Origin: HLUCCA09 sp965277275
GTDB lineage: Bacteria; Pseudomonadota; Alphaproteobacteria; Rhodobacterales; Rhodobacteraceae
NCBI GenBank assembly: GCA_965277275.1
Contig: CBDICG010000002.1
Location: 2,542,001 to 2,606,000 of the forward strand
Length of the DNA stretch: 64,000 nucleotides
Direction: 5' to 3'
Shown: positions 17,642-26,310 of the stretch, in pieces
How the letters are laid out: each line of letters starts with the position of its first letter
How positions within the stretch are numbered: the stretch's first letter is position 1
Program-made: the position numbers and the translations under genes
The notes under the pieces: generated by a model
What the model was told of the DNA's origin: nothing
What the model saw: only the letters and a program-made list of their open reading frames with translations
Database searches by the model: none

Positions 17642-18481
17642 CTATTCGACGCGCGCCACCAGCCGGTCGCAAGCGGCGCCCACGATGCGGTAGAGCAAAA
17701 GCGCCATCAGTGCGAGCACGATGAGGGCGGCAAACATCAGGTCCGTTTTGGCGCGCCCGTTGGCGAGCAGCATCAGGTAACCCAGGCCGCCCGCGGCGCC
17801 GACCCACTCGCCGATCACGGCGCCGATCGGGGCATAGACGGCGGCCAGCCGCAGCCCCGAGGCCAGTGATGGAACGGCCGCCGGCACGCGGATGCGCCAC
17901 ATCATCTGGCGCGGGGTGGCGCCCATGGTGCGGCCGAGGTCGAGCCAGCCCCGCGGCGTGCGCATCAGACCGTCAAAGAATGAGGAGGTCACGGGGAAGT
18001 AGATAATCAGAACGGCCATCAGGACCTTCGAGGCCATCCCGTAGCCAAGCCAGAGCGTCAGGATCGGGGCCAGCGCGAAGACAGGCAGCGCCTGCGTGAC
18101 GATCAGCGCGGGCCGGACCAGTGCCCGCGCCAGCGGCGAGACGGCCAGTCCGATCGCCGTGCCCGCACCCAGGCTCGCGCCGATCGCCAGCCCGAGGATG
18201 ACCTCCATACCGGTGATCCCGGCGTGGTAGGCGATGAGCCCGGCGTTCTCGACCATCGCCTGCCCGACCCGCACCGGCCCGGGCAGGATGAACGGGGGAA
18301 GCGCAAAGACCCGAACAGCCCCCTCCCACAGTGCCAGAAGGCACAGCGTGACAAGCGCGGCCCTGCCCACGGTGCGCCAGATGCGCGGCGCTGCCGGGTC
18401 GTGCGCGCCCGTGGGGGGGCTCGATGCCCCCTCCGGGCGCTCCCCTTCCCGGGCGCGCTGGCTGGCGCCTGCATCTGTCAT
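17642..18481 (-). CDS. thiX: Pyrimidine (thiamin precursor) ABC transporter permease
   Basis: The protein has 279 residues with about six membrane helices and the binding-protein-dependent permease motif around GRTMGATPRQMMWRIRVPAA (EAA loop). It is of the SsuC/TauC-like family. The context (thiY, thiZ, tenA, TPP riboswitch) identifies it as the ThiX subunit importing hydroxymethyl- or formylamino-pyrimidine. It is the last gene of the operon and overlaps thiZ by ATGA. The first 40 residues are a variable, Pro/Ala-rich cytosolic extension. Confidence 0.85.
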   Translation of the reverse strand: MTDAGASQRAREGERPEGASSPPTGAHDPAAPRIWRTVGRAALVTLCLLALWEGAVRVFALPPFILPGPVRVGQAMVENAGLIAYHAGITGMEVILGLAIGASLGAGTAIGLAVSPLARALVRPALIVTQALPVFALAPILTLWLGYGMASKVLMAVLIIYFPVTSSFFDGLMRTPRGWLDLGRTMGATPRQMMWRIRVPAAVPSLASGLRLAAVYAPIGAVIGEWVGAAGGLGYLMLLANGRAKTDLMFAALIVLALMALLLYRIVGAACDRLVARVE

Positions 18482-19197
18482 GTCGCGCGCAGCCGTGCCA
18501 TCAGATCCGCCCCGAATTGCAGCGTCTCCGGCGCGCCCAGATCGCGGATCGCCGGGGATGGCGGCACGGTAATCTCCCCGATCCCGTCCGGCCCCATCAC
18601 GCACACGCGGTCGCCCATGCGCGCGGCCTCCGCGGGATCGTGGGTGACGAGCAACACCGTCCGCCCCGCGAGCGTGCGGGCCGCGATCTCCTGCATCTCC
18701 GCGCGGGTTCGCGCATCAAGCGCCGAGAACGGCTCGTCGAGCAGGACGAACGGGCGATCCTCCATCAGCGTGCGCGCAAGCGCGACACGCTGGCGTTGCC
18801 CGCCCGACAGCTGGCCCGGGCGCTTGCCGGTATGGGGCGCAAGGCCCAGCGCGCCGATCAGCGCGGACACCTCGGCCCGGTCGACAGCCTCCCCGCGCAG
18901 ACGGGCGCCGAGGGCCACGTTGTCCGACACGTCGAGCCAGGGCAGAAGCAGATCTTCCTGTGCCATGTACGCGACCCGCTCCGGCAGGCCGCGCCCGTCC
19001 GTGGCGCCCAAGGCGCCCTCGAACGCCGCCCCCGTCTCCAGCCCGGCGATCAGGCGCAGGATGGTCGACTTGCCACAGCCCGACGGGCCCAGAAGGCATG
19101 TCCAGCGCCCCGGCAGAAGCTCCAGCCGGGCATCCGAAAAGAGCGGCGTCGCACCGATCCGGGCCGAGCCCGCCAGCACCACGCCGGGCGCGCTCAC
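18478..19197 (-). CDS. thiZ: Pyrimidine ABC transporter ATP-binding protein
   Basis: The protein has 239 residues: Walker A LLGPSGCGKSTILRLIAGL, Q-loop YMAQEDLLLPW, signature QLSGGQRQRVALARTL, Walker B FVLLDEPFSALD, switch His LVTHDP. The start is a GTG whose bases overlap the tenA stop (GTGA); this gives the expected length and the N-terminus SAPGVVLAGSARIG. It powers ThiXY uptake. Confidence 0.87.
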   Translation of the reverse strand: MSAPGVVLAGSARIGATPLFSDARLELLPGRWTCLLGPSGCGKSTILRLIAGLETGAAFEGALGATDGRGLPERVAYMAQEDLLLPWLDVSDNVALGARLRGEAVDRAEVSALIGALGLAPHTGKRPGQLSGGQRQRVALARTLMEDRPFVLLDEPFSALDARTRAEMQEIAARTLAGRTVLLVTHDPAEAARMGDRVCVMGPDGIGEITVPPSPAIRDLGAPETLQFGADLMARLRAT

Positions 19198-19889
19198 GGG
19201 GTCAGACCCATCTGCCAGAAGCCCTGTTCGAGCCGGGTCGCGGCGATGAAATGCGCTGCCAGCCGGGGCCAGCGCGGGGAAGCAGCCGGGTCGATGCCGA
19301 GCCGGCGGGCAAGCGCGCCGTCGATCAGCGCGCCGGTATCGCGGCAAAGCCCCTGGTACTCCGCCCCCGCATAGGTCGCGATCCAGTCCGCATAGGGGCC
19401 GTCTGCCGGTGCGTCGGCGCCGAGGCGTGCGCCGATCTCGCCGTAGCCTAGCACGCAGGGCGCCAGCGCCGCCAGAAGATCCGCAAGATCCCCGGCCTGT
19501 CCTGCGGCCAGCACGTAGCGGGTGTAGGCCATGTTGGCGGGATGCTCCGTCGCGGCCTCCAACTCGGTTTCTGGGATCCCCGCCTCCGCACAGGTACGCA
19601 CGTGAAGCTGCATCTCGTGGTTCACAAGGCCGTCGACGACCCCGGCCGCGAGCTTCATCTCTTCCAGCGTGTCGGATTTTACCACGGCCAGCGCCCAGGC
19701 CCGTGAAAAGTGCATCAGAAAGACGTAGTCCTGCACGAGGTAGCGCAGAAACGCGTCGCGCGGCAGCGTCCCGTCACGCAGCCCGGTGACGAAGGGATGC
19801 TGCACATAGGCCTGCCACTCCGCCCCGGCGGCGTCACGCCACGCGGCAAAGGCCGCCCCGTAATCGGGCGCTGCCATCGCCGCGCTCAT
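19194..19889 (-). CDS. tenA: TenA-family aminopyrimidine aminohydrolase (thiaminase II)
   Basis: The protein has 231 residues. It is all-helical with TenA landmarks: HPFVTGLRDGTLPRDAFLRYLVQDYVFL (positions about 26-53), HEMQLH, and the catalytic cysteine in PCVLGYGEIG, matching Cys135 of Bacillus TenA. The enzyme hydrolyses 4-amino-5-aminomethyl-2-methylpyrimidine, a thiamin breakdown product, to HMP. Position between thiY and thiZ fits uptake and salvage of degraded thiamin rather than thiamin destruction. ATGA overlap with thiY. Confidence 0.9.
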   Translation of the reverse strand: MSAAMAAPDYGAAFAAWRDAAGAEWQAYVQHPFVTGLRDGTLPRDAFLRYLVQDYVFLMHFSRAWALAVVKSDTLEEMKLAAGVVDGLVNHEMQLHVRTCAEAGIPETELEAATEHPANMAYTRYVLAAGQAGDLADLLAALAPCVLGYGEIGARLGADAPADGPYADWIATYAGAEYQGLCRDTGALIDGALARRLGIDPAASPRWPRLAAHFIAATRLEQGFWQMGLTP

Positions 19890-20836
19890 TCGCCCGCCAG
19901 GAGCGCGCCGACATCGACCGCCAGCTCGGAAACGGGCCGGGTTGTTTCGAGCAGGCCAGCGTCGGCCAGAAACGCTTCGAACCGGGCGTAGCGGCCATGG
20001 TCGAAGGCCGCGGGCGTCAGGGCAAAGCGCGGCAGCGTGTCGGCGAAGGCGCGCTCGTTCAGCTCGTCTTGCAGCTCGCGCGCCGTCCCCGAGAAGATCT
20101 CCCACGCGCTGTCGGGGGAATTGACCATGTACTGGATCGCAAGCTCGGTCGCGGTGAGAAACCGCGCGATCTTGTCGGCATCGAGGCTGTCGGAATTGGC
20201 GATGTAGATCAGTTCGTCGAAGGCGGGGATGCCGAGCTCTTCAAGGTAGAGACACCGCCCCGGCACGCCTTCGATATCCATCTGCGTGAGTTCGAAGTTC
20301 CGGTAGGCGCCGATCACCGCGTCGACCTGGCCTGACATCAGCGCGGGGCTGAGCGAGAAGTTGACGTTGATCAGCTCGATATCGTCGAGCGTGAGGCCGG
20401 CGGGCGCGAGGAGCTGCTTGAGGAGCGCCTCCTCCACCCCTGCAACGGAGAAGCCCACCTTCTTGCCCGCAAGATCGGCGACATCCTGCACCGGGCCGTC
20501 GGCGAGCACGGCAAGGCAATTGAGCGGCGTGGCGATCAGCGTGCCGACCCGCATGAGCGGCAGGCCCTCGGCCACCTGCAGATGCAGCTGCGGCTGATAG
20601 GAGATCGCCAGATCCGCCTGGCCCGCCGCGACCGACTTGGGCGGCGCGGAGGGATCCGCCGGGGCGATCACCTCGACCTCGAGCCCCTGCGCGGCGAAGT
20701 AGCCGCGTTCTTCGGCGATGATGACCGGGGCGTGATTTGGGTTCACGTACCAATCGAGCAGCAAGGTCATCTTGTCCTGTGCGACGGCCGGGGCCACGGC
20801 CAGCAGGGCTGCGGAGAGGGCGAGTAGGCGGATCAT
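19886..20836 (-). CDS. thiY: Periplasmic pyrimidine-binding protein of the thiamin-precursor ABC transporter
   Basis: The protein has 316 residues with a clear Sec signal peptide (MIRLLALSAALLAVAPAVAQ). The mature protein starts MTLLLDWYVNPNHAP, the substrate-contacting signature shared by ThiY and the Thi5/NMT1 family, and continues ISYQPQLHLQVAEGLPL. It binds formylaminopyrimidine or HMP in the periplasm and delivers it to ThiXZ. It overlaps thiD (ATGA). Confidence 0.9.
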   Translation of the reverse strand: MIRLLALSAALLAVAPAVAQDKMTLLLDWYVNPNHAPVIIAEERGYFAAQGLEVEVIAPADPSAPPKSVAAGQADLAISYQPQLHLQVAEGLPLMRVGTLIATPLNCLAVLADGPVQDVADLAGKKVGFSVAGVEEALLKQLLAPAGLTLDDIELINVNFSLSPALMSGQVDAVIGAYRNFELTQMDIEGVPGRCLYLEELGIPAFDELIYIANSDSLDADKIARFLTATELAIQYMVNSPDSAWEIFSGTARELQDELNERAFADTLPRFALTPAAFDHGRYARFEAFLADAGLLETTRPVSELAVDVGALLAGE

Positions 20837-21666
20837 GCGTCGGTCCTTTCTGGGGTCGTCGTCTCGGCGCTGGGCCAGAGGGCGTGGAAGTGGTGCACCG
20901 GGCCGTGGCCGTGCCCGATATCGAGCGTGTCCGCGGCTGCGATCGCACCGGAGAGCCAGGCCTTGGCCGTGCGCACGGCGTCATCAAGGGCGGCGCCCTT
21001 CGCAAGCTCGGCGGCGATCGCGGAGGAGAGGGTGCAGCCTGTTCCGTGGGTGTTGGCGGTGTCGATGCGCGGCGCATCGATCCAGAGCGCCTCGCCATCC
21101 GCAACGAGCAGGTCTGGGCTGTCGGCCCCGTCCATATGGCCGCCCTTGATGAGCACCGCCTTGGGGCCGAGCGACAGAAGGGCGGCGGCCTGCACGGCGA
21201 TCTGGTCCCTGTCTTGTGCCACGGGGGCGTCGAGGAGGTGGGCGGCCTCGGGCAGGTTCGGGGTGAGCAGGGTCGCGCGCGGCAACAGGGCCGTCCGCAC
21301 GGCGGAGACGGCGCGCGGCTCCAGCAGCGGCGCGCCGCCCTTGGCGACCATGACCGGGTCGACGACGATCGGGCAGCTCACCTCGGCAAGGGCACCGGCG
21401 ACCGTGCGGGCGATCTCGTCGTTGGCGATCATGCCGACCTTGATGGCGTTCACCCGCACGTCGATCAGGATCTCTGCAATCTGGGCGGCGACGAACTCCG
21501 CCGGTACGGTGTGTACTGCCGCCACGCCGGTGGTGTTCTGCGCCGTCAGGGCCGTGAGCGCGGCCATGCCGTAGACGCCGCGTGCGGAAAAGGCCTTGAG
21601 GTCGGCCTGGATGCCAGCGCCGCCCGAAGGGTCGGACCCGGCGATGGAGAGGGCAGTGGCGATCAT
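20833..21666 (-). CDS. thiD: Hydroxymethylpyrimidine/phosphomethylpyrimidine kinase
   Basis: The protein has 277 residues of the ribokinase-like fold: ALSIAGSDPSGGAGIQADLK at the N-terminus, KVGMIAND, VVDPVMVAKGGAPLL, LLTPNLPEA, VLIKGGH, and the anion-hole/catalytic NTHGTGCTLSSAIAA. It phosphorylates HMP and HMP-P to HMP-PP. It is the downstream step for pyrimidine imported by ThiXYZ or released by TenA. ATGA overlap with thiE. Confidence 0.95.
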   Translation of the reverse strand: MIATALSIAGSDPSGGAGIQADLKAFSARGVYGMAALTALTAQNTTGVAAVHTVPAEFVAAQIAEILIDVRVNAIKVGMIANDEIARTVAGALAEVSCPIVVDPVMVAKGGAPLLEPRAVSAVRTALLPRATLLTPNLPEAAHLLDAPVAQDRDQIAVQAAALLSLGPKAVLIKGGHMDGADSPDLLVADGEALWIDAPRIDTANTHGTGCTLSSAIAAELAKGAALDDAVRTAKAWLSGAIAAADTLDIGHGHGPVHHFHALWPSAETTTPERTDA

Positions 21667-22301
21667 GGGGTAAGCTCCCGTGCATCTGCAATGGATTGGA
21701 CGATGGCGCGGGCCGCGGCCTCGGGGTCGGGCTGGCCGCAGATGGCGGAGACAACGGCGAGGCCCATGGCGCCCGCCCGCACCGCCGCTGCGCTGTCTTC
21801 GGCCGTCACGCCCCCGATGGCGACCGCCGGAACGGGCGCTGCGGCGACGATACGCGCGAGCCCGTCCCAGCCGGTCGGGCTGGCGTGACCGGGCTTGGTG
21901 GCCGTCGCGCGAACGGGGCCAGCGCCGATATGATCGACAAGCGCGGGATCGACCCGCTGTGCCTGCGCGACCGTTTCGATGGAAAGGCCGAGCAGCTTGC
22001 GTGGGCCGATCCGGGCGCGGACCTCGGCGGGCGGCATGTCGCCCTGGCCGACATGGACACCGTCCGCATCGAGCGCGAGGGCGGCCTCGACATCGTCGTT
22101 GACGATGAAGGCGGCGCGGCCCCGGATCACATCGCGGATCGCCCGCCCCGCCTCGATGCGCGTCGCGGTCGGAACATCCTTCATCCGGAGCTGCACAACG
22201 CCCGCCCCGCCCGCGACGGCAAGGCGAGCTGTATCGGCAAGACCCCGTGGCCCGCAGAGTCCTTCGTCGAGGACAAGGTAGCAGGAAAGATCCGGGCTCA
22301 T
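21663..22301 (-). CDS. thiE: Thiamin phosphate synthase
   Basis: The protein has 212 residues and is a TIM barrel with VVQLRMKD, FIVNDDVEAALALDADGVHVGQGDMP, LLGLSIET, ATATKPGH and VAIGGVTAED. It joins HMP-PP and thiazole phosphate to give thiamin phosphate. The position between thiM and thiD completes a pure salvage route. No ThiC, ThiG or ThiF is present in the window. ATGA overlaps on both sides. Confidence 0.93.
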   Translation of the reverse strand: MSPDLSCYLVLDEGLCGPRGLADTARLAVAGGAGVVQLRMKDVPTATRIEAGRAIRDVIRGRAAFIVNDDVEAALALDADGVHVGQGDMPPAEVRARIGPRKLLGLSIETVAQAQRVDPALVDHIGAGPVRATATKPGHASPTGWDGLARIVAAAPVPAVAIGGVTAEDSAAAVRAGAMGLAVVSAICGQPDPEAAARAIVQSIADARELTP

Positions 22302-23119
22302 GCGTTGGTGACCAGCCCCGGCAGATCGTCGGCGCCGACGGCGGCAAGCGCATCGAGGAACGCGACGGCAAAGGAGCCCGGCCCCGTGGCCGTTGCCCCC
22401 GCCCGTGCGCCAGCCGCGCCAAAGTGCGCGCAGGCGGCAATGGCGGCGTCGAAGGGATCGGTCTCGACAGCGGCATAGGCGCCGGTCAGAGCGGTGAGCG
22501 AGCACCCCAGCGCGGTGATCTGCGGCATGAGCGCGTGCCCGCCCGCAATGTGAGCGGCGCGGTTGCCGTCTGTCACGTAGTCCGTTTCCCCGGAGACGAC
22601 GACCACGCCGCCGGTCTGCCCAGCAAGCGCCCGGGCGGGTGCCTCGGCCGCGTTCACGGCGTCACCGGCATCGGCGCCCTTGCCCCCGGCCTCGGCGCCG
22701 GCAAGGGCCATGATCTCGGAGGCGTTGCCGCGCACGATGGTCGGGCGGCAGGCCATCAGCCGGGCCGTTGCGTCGCGGCGGTAGGGGGTGATGAAATGCG
22801 CCACGGGATCAAGGACCCACGGGGTGCCGGAGGCGGTGGCAGCCTCCGCCGCGGCTGTCATCGCGGCCAGCCACGCGGGCGAGAGCGTGCCGATGTTCAC
22901 CGTCAGAGCGCCGGCGAGGGGCACGAAATCGGCGACCTCTTCGGCCGCGTGGACCATGGCGGGCGAGCCTCCCGCGGCCAGAACGACGTTCGCGGCGGTC
23001 GACATCGCGACATAGTTGGTGATGCAATGCACCAGCGGCGCAGCAGCTCGCATGCGCAGCAATGCGCTCGCTGTGTCCGGAACGGTCTGTGCATTCGGTG
23101 CGGCGGATGCCTGGTCCAT
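22298..23119 (-). CDS. thiM: Hydroxyethylthiazole kinase
   Basis: The protein has 273 residues: PLVHCITNYVAMSTAANVVLA, GGSPAMVHAAEE, VNIGTLSP, WVLDPVA, IVRGNASEIMALAG, VVVSGETDYVTDG and a catalytic-site LGCSLTALTGAY. It phosphorylates 4-methyl-5-hydroxyethylthiazole. It is the first gene of the operon; AAGGAGGA precedes the ATG at 23119. That Shine-Dalgarno sequence lies in a hairpin downstream of the TPP riboswitch. Confidence 0.94.
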   Translation of the reverse strand: MDQASAAPNAQTVPDTASALLRMRAAAPLVHCITNYVAMSTAANVVLAAGGSPAMVHAAEEVADFVPLAGALTVNIGTLSPAWLAAMTAAAEAATASGTPWVLDPVAHFITPYRRDATARLMACRPTIVRGNASEIMALAGAEAGGKGADAGDAVNAAEAPARALAGQTGGVVVVSGETDYVTDGNRAAHIAGGHALMPQITALGCSLTALTGAYAAVETDPFDAAIAACAHFGAAGARAGATATGPGSFAVAFLDALAAVGADDLPGLVTNA

Positions 23120-23122
23120 GGT

Positions 23123-23147
23123 GTCCTCCTTGCGGTGCGAGGAAGAC
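23123..23147 (-). promoter_or_regulatory. Hairpin masking the thiM ribosome binding site
   Basis: On the minus strand GTCTTCCT and AGGAGGAC form an 8-bp stem (one U-G pair) around a 9-base loop. The right arm is the thiM Shine-Dalgarno sequence itself. It lies about 37 bases past the TPP aptamer, where the expression platform should be. This suggests translational control. Confidence 0.65.
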
Positions 23148-23179
23148 GTCAGGCCATGCGCGTGATGCGAGGCGGACCC

Positions 23180-23268
23180 AACGACTCCCTCCGCCGGCAT
23201 GATCCGGTTCAGGTTCTAAGGGTCACTCTCAGCCCGGCGCCTTGCGCGCTCCGGACACCCCCGTCGAT
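23180..23268 (-). promoter_or_regulatory. TPP riboswitch (THI element)
   Basis: The minus strand carries the conserved THI-box parts in order: GGGGGTGTCC, GGGCTGAGAGTGACCCTT, AGAACCTGAACCGGATCATG and GCCGGCGGAGGGAGTCG. CTGAGA and CCTGAACCGGATCATGCCGGCG are the diagnostic TPP-contacting segments; CGAC/GTCG can close P1. It governs the seven-gene thi operon, repressing it when TPP is plentiful. Confidence 0.96.
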
Positions 23269-23274
23269 GGTGCC

Positions 23275-23303
23275 TCATAGCCCATGGAGGACAGGCTTGT
23301 CAC
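23275..23303 (-). promoter_or_regulatory. Probable sigma-70-type promoter of the thi operon
   Basis: GTGACA and CTATGA are separated by exactly 17 bases on the minus strand. Transcription from about 23268 would begin right at the 5' end of the TPP aptamer, which supports the assignment. Confidence 0.55.
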
Positions 23304-23601
23304 CATCGTTTCGCGGCCCTCACGGGCGTGGGATTTGCCGGTGTGGATAACCTCTGAGCGTCGCGTGCTTTTGTCGGGTGCGACGTAGCCTGAGCATCCA
23401 GCCCGCGACCCGGGACGCGGAGCTTCTGCCGGATCTTTGGCGGTAGAGCGCGCCGAGACGGTCTACTGGCTTGAGAAATAGACAGAAACCGAACATCACA
23501 GAACGGTGACGCTCAGGTAACGGCCGCGTGTCTTGGTGTGTCCTGCCGTATGCAAGGATTCAGGCCTGTGGATAAGTTTGGGGATGCCGCGCAGGCGCAC
23601 G
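23304..23601. other. Intergenic region with two perfect DnaA-box 9-mers
   Basis: TGTGGATAA (reverse complement of TTATCCACA) occurs at 23342-23350 and again at 23567-23575 in the same orientation. No gene is seen between the thi promoter and the end of mnhG. There is no AT-rich unwinding stretch. The boxes may bind DnaA for regulation or titration. Confidence 0.55.
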
Positions 23602-23946
23602 CTATCCGGTGTCCGACCCAGGGCTGTCTGTTTCTGCCTTCCGTAGGGTCACGTTCCTGGTGCGCCAGAGGGGGACGTGCAGCTTGAGCGCGGCGCGACC
23701 GATCATGTGCGCGGCGATCGGTGCTGTCAGCAGCAGGAAGAGCACGGCCATGATCGCCAGAGCCGTGACTTCGGCATCGCGGAAGTGGAGCGCAACGGCC
23801 GCAAGCACGAGCCCGGAGGCGAGCGTACCGGCCTTGGTGGAGGCGTGCATACGGATCAGCACATCTTGCAGGCGCAGAATGCCGAGGCCCGCGATCAAGG
23901 CAAACACGCCGCCTGCAAGGCACAGGATTCCGATGACCCATTCCAT
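23602..23946 (-). CDS. mnhG: Na+/H+ antiporter subunit G
   Basis: The protein has 114 residues with three membrane helices and the MnhG/PhaG motif LGILRLQDVLIRMHASTKAGTLASG. It is the last subunit of the seven-gene Mrp complex; its start overlaps the mnhF stop by one base. The C-terminal 20 residues are charged and cytosolic. Required for assembly of the multi-subunit antiporter in known systems. Confidence 0.92.
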   Translation of the reverse strand: MEWVIGILCLAGGVFALIAGLGILRLQDVLIRMHASTKAGTLASGLVLAAVALHFRDAEVTALAIMAVLFLLLTAPIAAHMIGRAALKLHVPLWRTRNVTLRKAETDSPGSDTG

Positions 23947-24299
23947 CAGCGTGCCTCCTCGGAAGAAGTCGGCTCCGGCGGGGGAGCTGCCTGCCCGGCG
24001 GGTGATGGCGGCGCAACGCTCGCCTCCTCGCGGCGCTCCGCGAAGCGTGCCAGCGCGACCGTCGCCAGGAACCCGATCAGGGCAACGATGATCGCGACAT
24101 CGATGAAGGCTGGCGTGCCCGTAAAGATCGCGAAGAGGCCGCAGAACGCCACGATCAGCACGGTCATCATATCGAGCGCGACCACGCGATCCGGCAGGGT
24201 GGGGCCCTTGGCGAGACGCACGAAGGCCAGCACGAGGGCCAGCATCACCATCCAGAACGATGCATCGACCGAAAATGCCAGGAACTCCGATCCCGTCAT
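23946..24299 (-). CDS. mnhF: Na+/H+ antiporter subunit F
   Basis: The protein has 117 residues with three helices and the family motif FVRLAKGPTLPDRVVALDMM. The C-terminus carries an Ala/Pro/Glu-rich tail of about 25 residues that is longer than usual. It overlaps mnhE by ATGA. Confidence 0.92.
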   Translation of the reverse strand: MTGSEFLAFSVDASFWMVMLALVLAFVRLAKGPTLPDRVVALDMMTVLIVAFCGLFAIFTGTPAFIDVAIIVALIGFLATVALARFAERREEASVAPPSPAGQAAPPPEPTSSEEAR

Positions 24300-24775
24300 C
24301 CCACTGCCTCCATTACCATGCGTTCCATTCCGTTCTTGAGATCGTCCACCAGCGCCTGCGGATCCTCGGCGAACATGGCGTGGACGATGAGCGTCGAGCG
24401 ATCCTCCGTCACGTCAACGGAGAGCGTGCCGGGGGTCAGCGAGATCAGGTTGGTCACCAGCAGGATCTCGAGATCCGATTTCGCGTCGAGCGGCATCTCG
24501 ATCAGGCTCGGCGTCGCGTGCGCGCGTGGCGTCAGGACGTCCCACGCCACATCGATCGAGGATTTGATCAACTCGTAGTGGAAATACACCAGCAGCTTGA
24601 TGCCCGCGATGACGCGCGTGAAGTAGGGGCTGGGGCCTTGCCCGAAGATCGGCTGGGTGAACCAGAGCGCGACGTAGCCCAGCACGTACCCGATCGCGAG
24701 GCCCGTGAAGGTGAAGTTCGCGGTGATCGCCGCCCAGGTGATGGCCAGCAGAAGGTTAAGCAGAAGAAACGTCAT
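24296..24775 (-). CDS. mnhE: Na+/H+ antiporter subunit E
   Basis: The protein has 159 residues with two N-terminal helices and then a cytosolic domain with YELIKSSIDVAWDVLTPR and NLISLTPGTLSVDV, both diagnostic of MnhE/PhaE. The ATG at 24775 overlaps the mnhD stop (ATGA). Confidence 0.93.
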   Translation of the reverse strand: MTFLLLNLLLAITWAAITANFTFTGLAIGYVLGYVALWFTQPIFGQGPSPYFTRVIAGIKLLVYFHYELIKSSIDVAWDVLTPRAHATPSLIEMPLDAKSDLEILLVTNLISLTPGTLSVDVTEDRSTLIVHAMFAEDPQALVDDLKNGMERMVMEAVG

Positions 24776-26310
24776 TGGCGCGCCTCCAGCCGGGCGATTT
24801 GGATCGACTCGGCCGCTTCTGGCCCCAGCACCGTGGTGACATAGTCCGTCGGGTCGAGAAGTTGGGCGGCCGAACGCTCCGCGAATTGTACGAAGGGCTC
24901 CGGCGCGAGGCCGATCACGCAGGTCAGCACCGCAAGGGCCGCGATCGGGGAGATCAGCAAGGCGCGCTGCCGCAAGGGCAACGACGCCAGCTTCGGGGTG
25001 ATGCCGTCGGGGTGCGGTTTCCAGAAGGCTTCGGCCCAGATTTTCGTCATGGAGTAGATCGTGAGGGCGCCGACGACGAGTGCGGCGGCGGCGAGGATCC
25101 AGGCCTCCGCGTCGAGCGAGGCCTTCACCACCACGTATTTCGCCCAGAACCCGGAGAGCGGCGGGAAGCCCGCCAGCGAGAAGGCCGGGATCAGGAAGAG
25201 CACCGCGAGGAAGGGCGCCGAGGCATAGAGGCCGCCGATCTTCCCCAGCTCCGTCGAGCCGGTGAGGCGGCTGGCGACACCTGAGACGAGGAAGAGGTTC
25301 GCCTTCACGATGATGTGGTGCACGAGGTAAAACACGGCCCCCACGATCGCCAGCGGCGTGAAGAGCGCAAGGCCGAGGATCATGTAGCCGATCTGGCTCA
25401 CGATGTGGAACGACAGGATCTTGCGAAAGTCTTGCTGTGCGGCGGCCCCGAGAACACCCGTCACCATCGTGAAACCCGCGACCCAGAGCAGGATCGTGTG
25501 CGTAAAGCCCGTATCCGCCGTGAAGACGAGGGTGAACATCCGGATCAGGGCGTAAACGCCCACCTTGGTCAGGAGCCCGGCAAAGACCGCGGATACGCTG
25601 AAGGCCGGCGTGTGGTAGGAGGCTGGCAGCCAGAAGAAGAGCGGGAACACCGCCGCCTTCATCCCGAAGGCAATCATGAAGAGCATGGCGACAACCGTCA
25701 CCAGCCCCTGGTTTTCGAGCTGCGGCACCGTCACGGCGAGGTCGGCCATATTGAGCGTGCCTGTCATGCCGTAGAGCAGGCCGATGCCGGTGAGAAACAG
25801 GATCGTCGAGACGAGATTGAGGGCGACGTACTTGATGCCGCCGTCGAGCTGCTCCTTCGAGCCGCCCAGCACCAGCAGGCCAAAGGACGAGATCAGCATC
25901 ACCTCGAACCAGACGTAGAGGTTGAAGAGATCGCCTGTCAGAAACGCGCCCGTAACCCCGGCGATCAGCACCTGAAAGAGCGCGTGGTAGCCAAACTGCT
26001 CCTGGTACTCCGTCACGTCGCCCATGGCGTAGACGGCGACGGCGAGCGCGGTGATGGCGGTGATGACGACCATGACGGCCGACAGAAGATCCGCCACGAG
26101 GGTGATGCCGAAGGGAGCGGGCCAGCCGCCCATCTGCCCGGCGATGACCCCCTGGTCGAGCACGGCGGTCATCAGGGCGATGGAGGACACAAGAAGCAGC
26201 GCGGCGCCCGCGACGGAAATCCATCCCGCAATCGGCTTGTCGCGCACCAGGTAGGCGAGGGCGGCTGTCAGGAACGGGATCGCGATGGGGGTAGCGAGGA
26301 GCCAGCTCAT
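24772..26310 (-). CDS. mnhD: Na+/H+ antiporter subunit D
   Basis: The protein has 512 residues and about 14 helices; it is a NuoN/NuoL-like proton-channel protein (Proton_antipo_M). Recognisable segments: MGDVTEYQEQFGYHALFQ, LFNLYVWFEVMLISSFGLL with the key glutamate, LPASYHTPAFSVSAVFAGLLTKVGVYALIR, and FHIVSQIGYMILG. It forms one of the two antiporter-like modules of the complex. Overlaps mnhC by ATGA. Confidence 0.94.
   Translation of the reverse strand: MSWLLATPIAIPFLTAALAYLVRDKPIAGWISVAGAALLLVSSIALMTAVLDQGVIAGQMGGWPAPFGITLVADLLSAVMVVITAITALAVAVYAMGDVTEYQEQFGYHALFQVLIAGVTGAFLTGDLFNLYVWFEVMLISSFGLLVLGGSKEQLDGGIKYVALNLVSTILFLTGIGLLYGMTGTLNMADLAVTVPQLENQGLVTVVAMLFMIAFGMKAAVFPLFFWLPASYHTPAFSVSAVFAGLLTKVGVYALIRMFTLVFTADTGFTHTILLWVAGFTMVTGVLGAAAQQDFRKILSFHIVSQIGYMILGLALFTPLAIVGAVFYLVHHIIVKANLFLVSGVASRLTGSTELGKIGGLYASAPFLAVLFLIPAFSLAGFPPLSGFWAKYVVVKASLDAEAWILAAAALVVGALTIYSMTKIWAEAFWKPHPDGITPKLASLPLRQRALLISPIAALAVLTCVIGLAPEPFVQFAERSAAQLLDPTDYVTTVLGPEAAESIQIARLEARQ

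Noticed and set aside
23304..23601. Chromosomal replication origin
   Set aside because: Only two DnaA boxes and no AT-rich unwinding region are seen, and no dnaA, parAB or similar marker is near; kept only as a regulatory or titration candidate.
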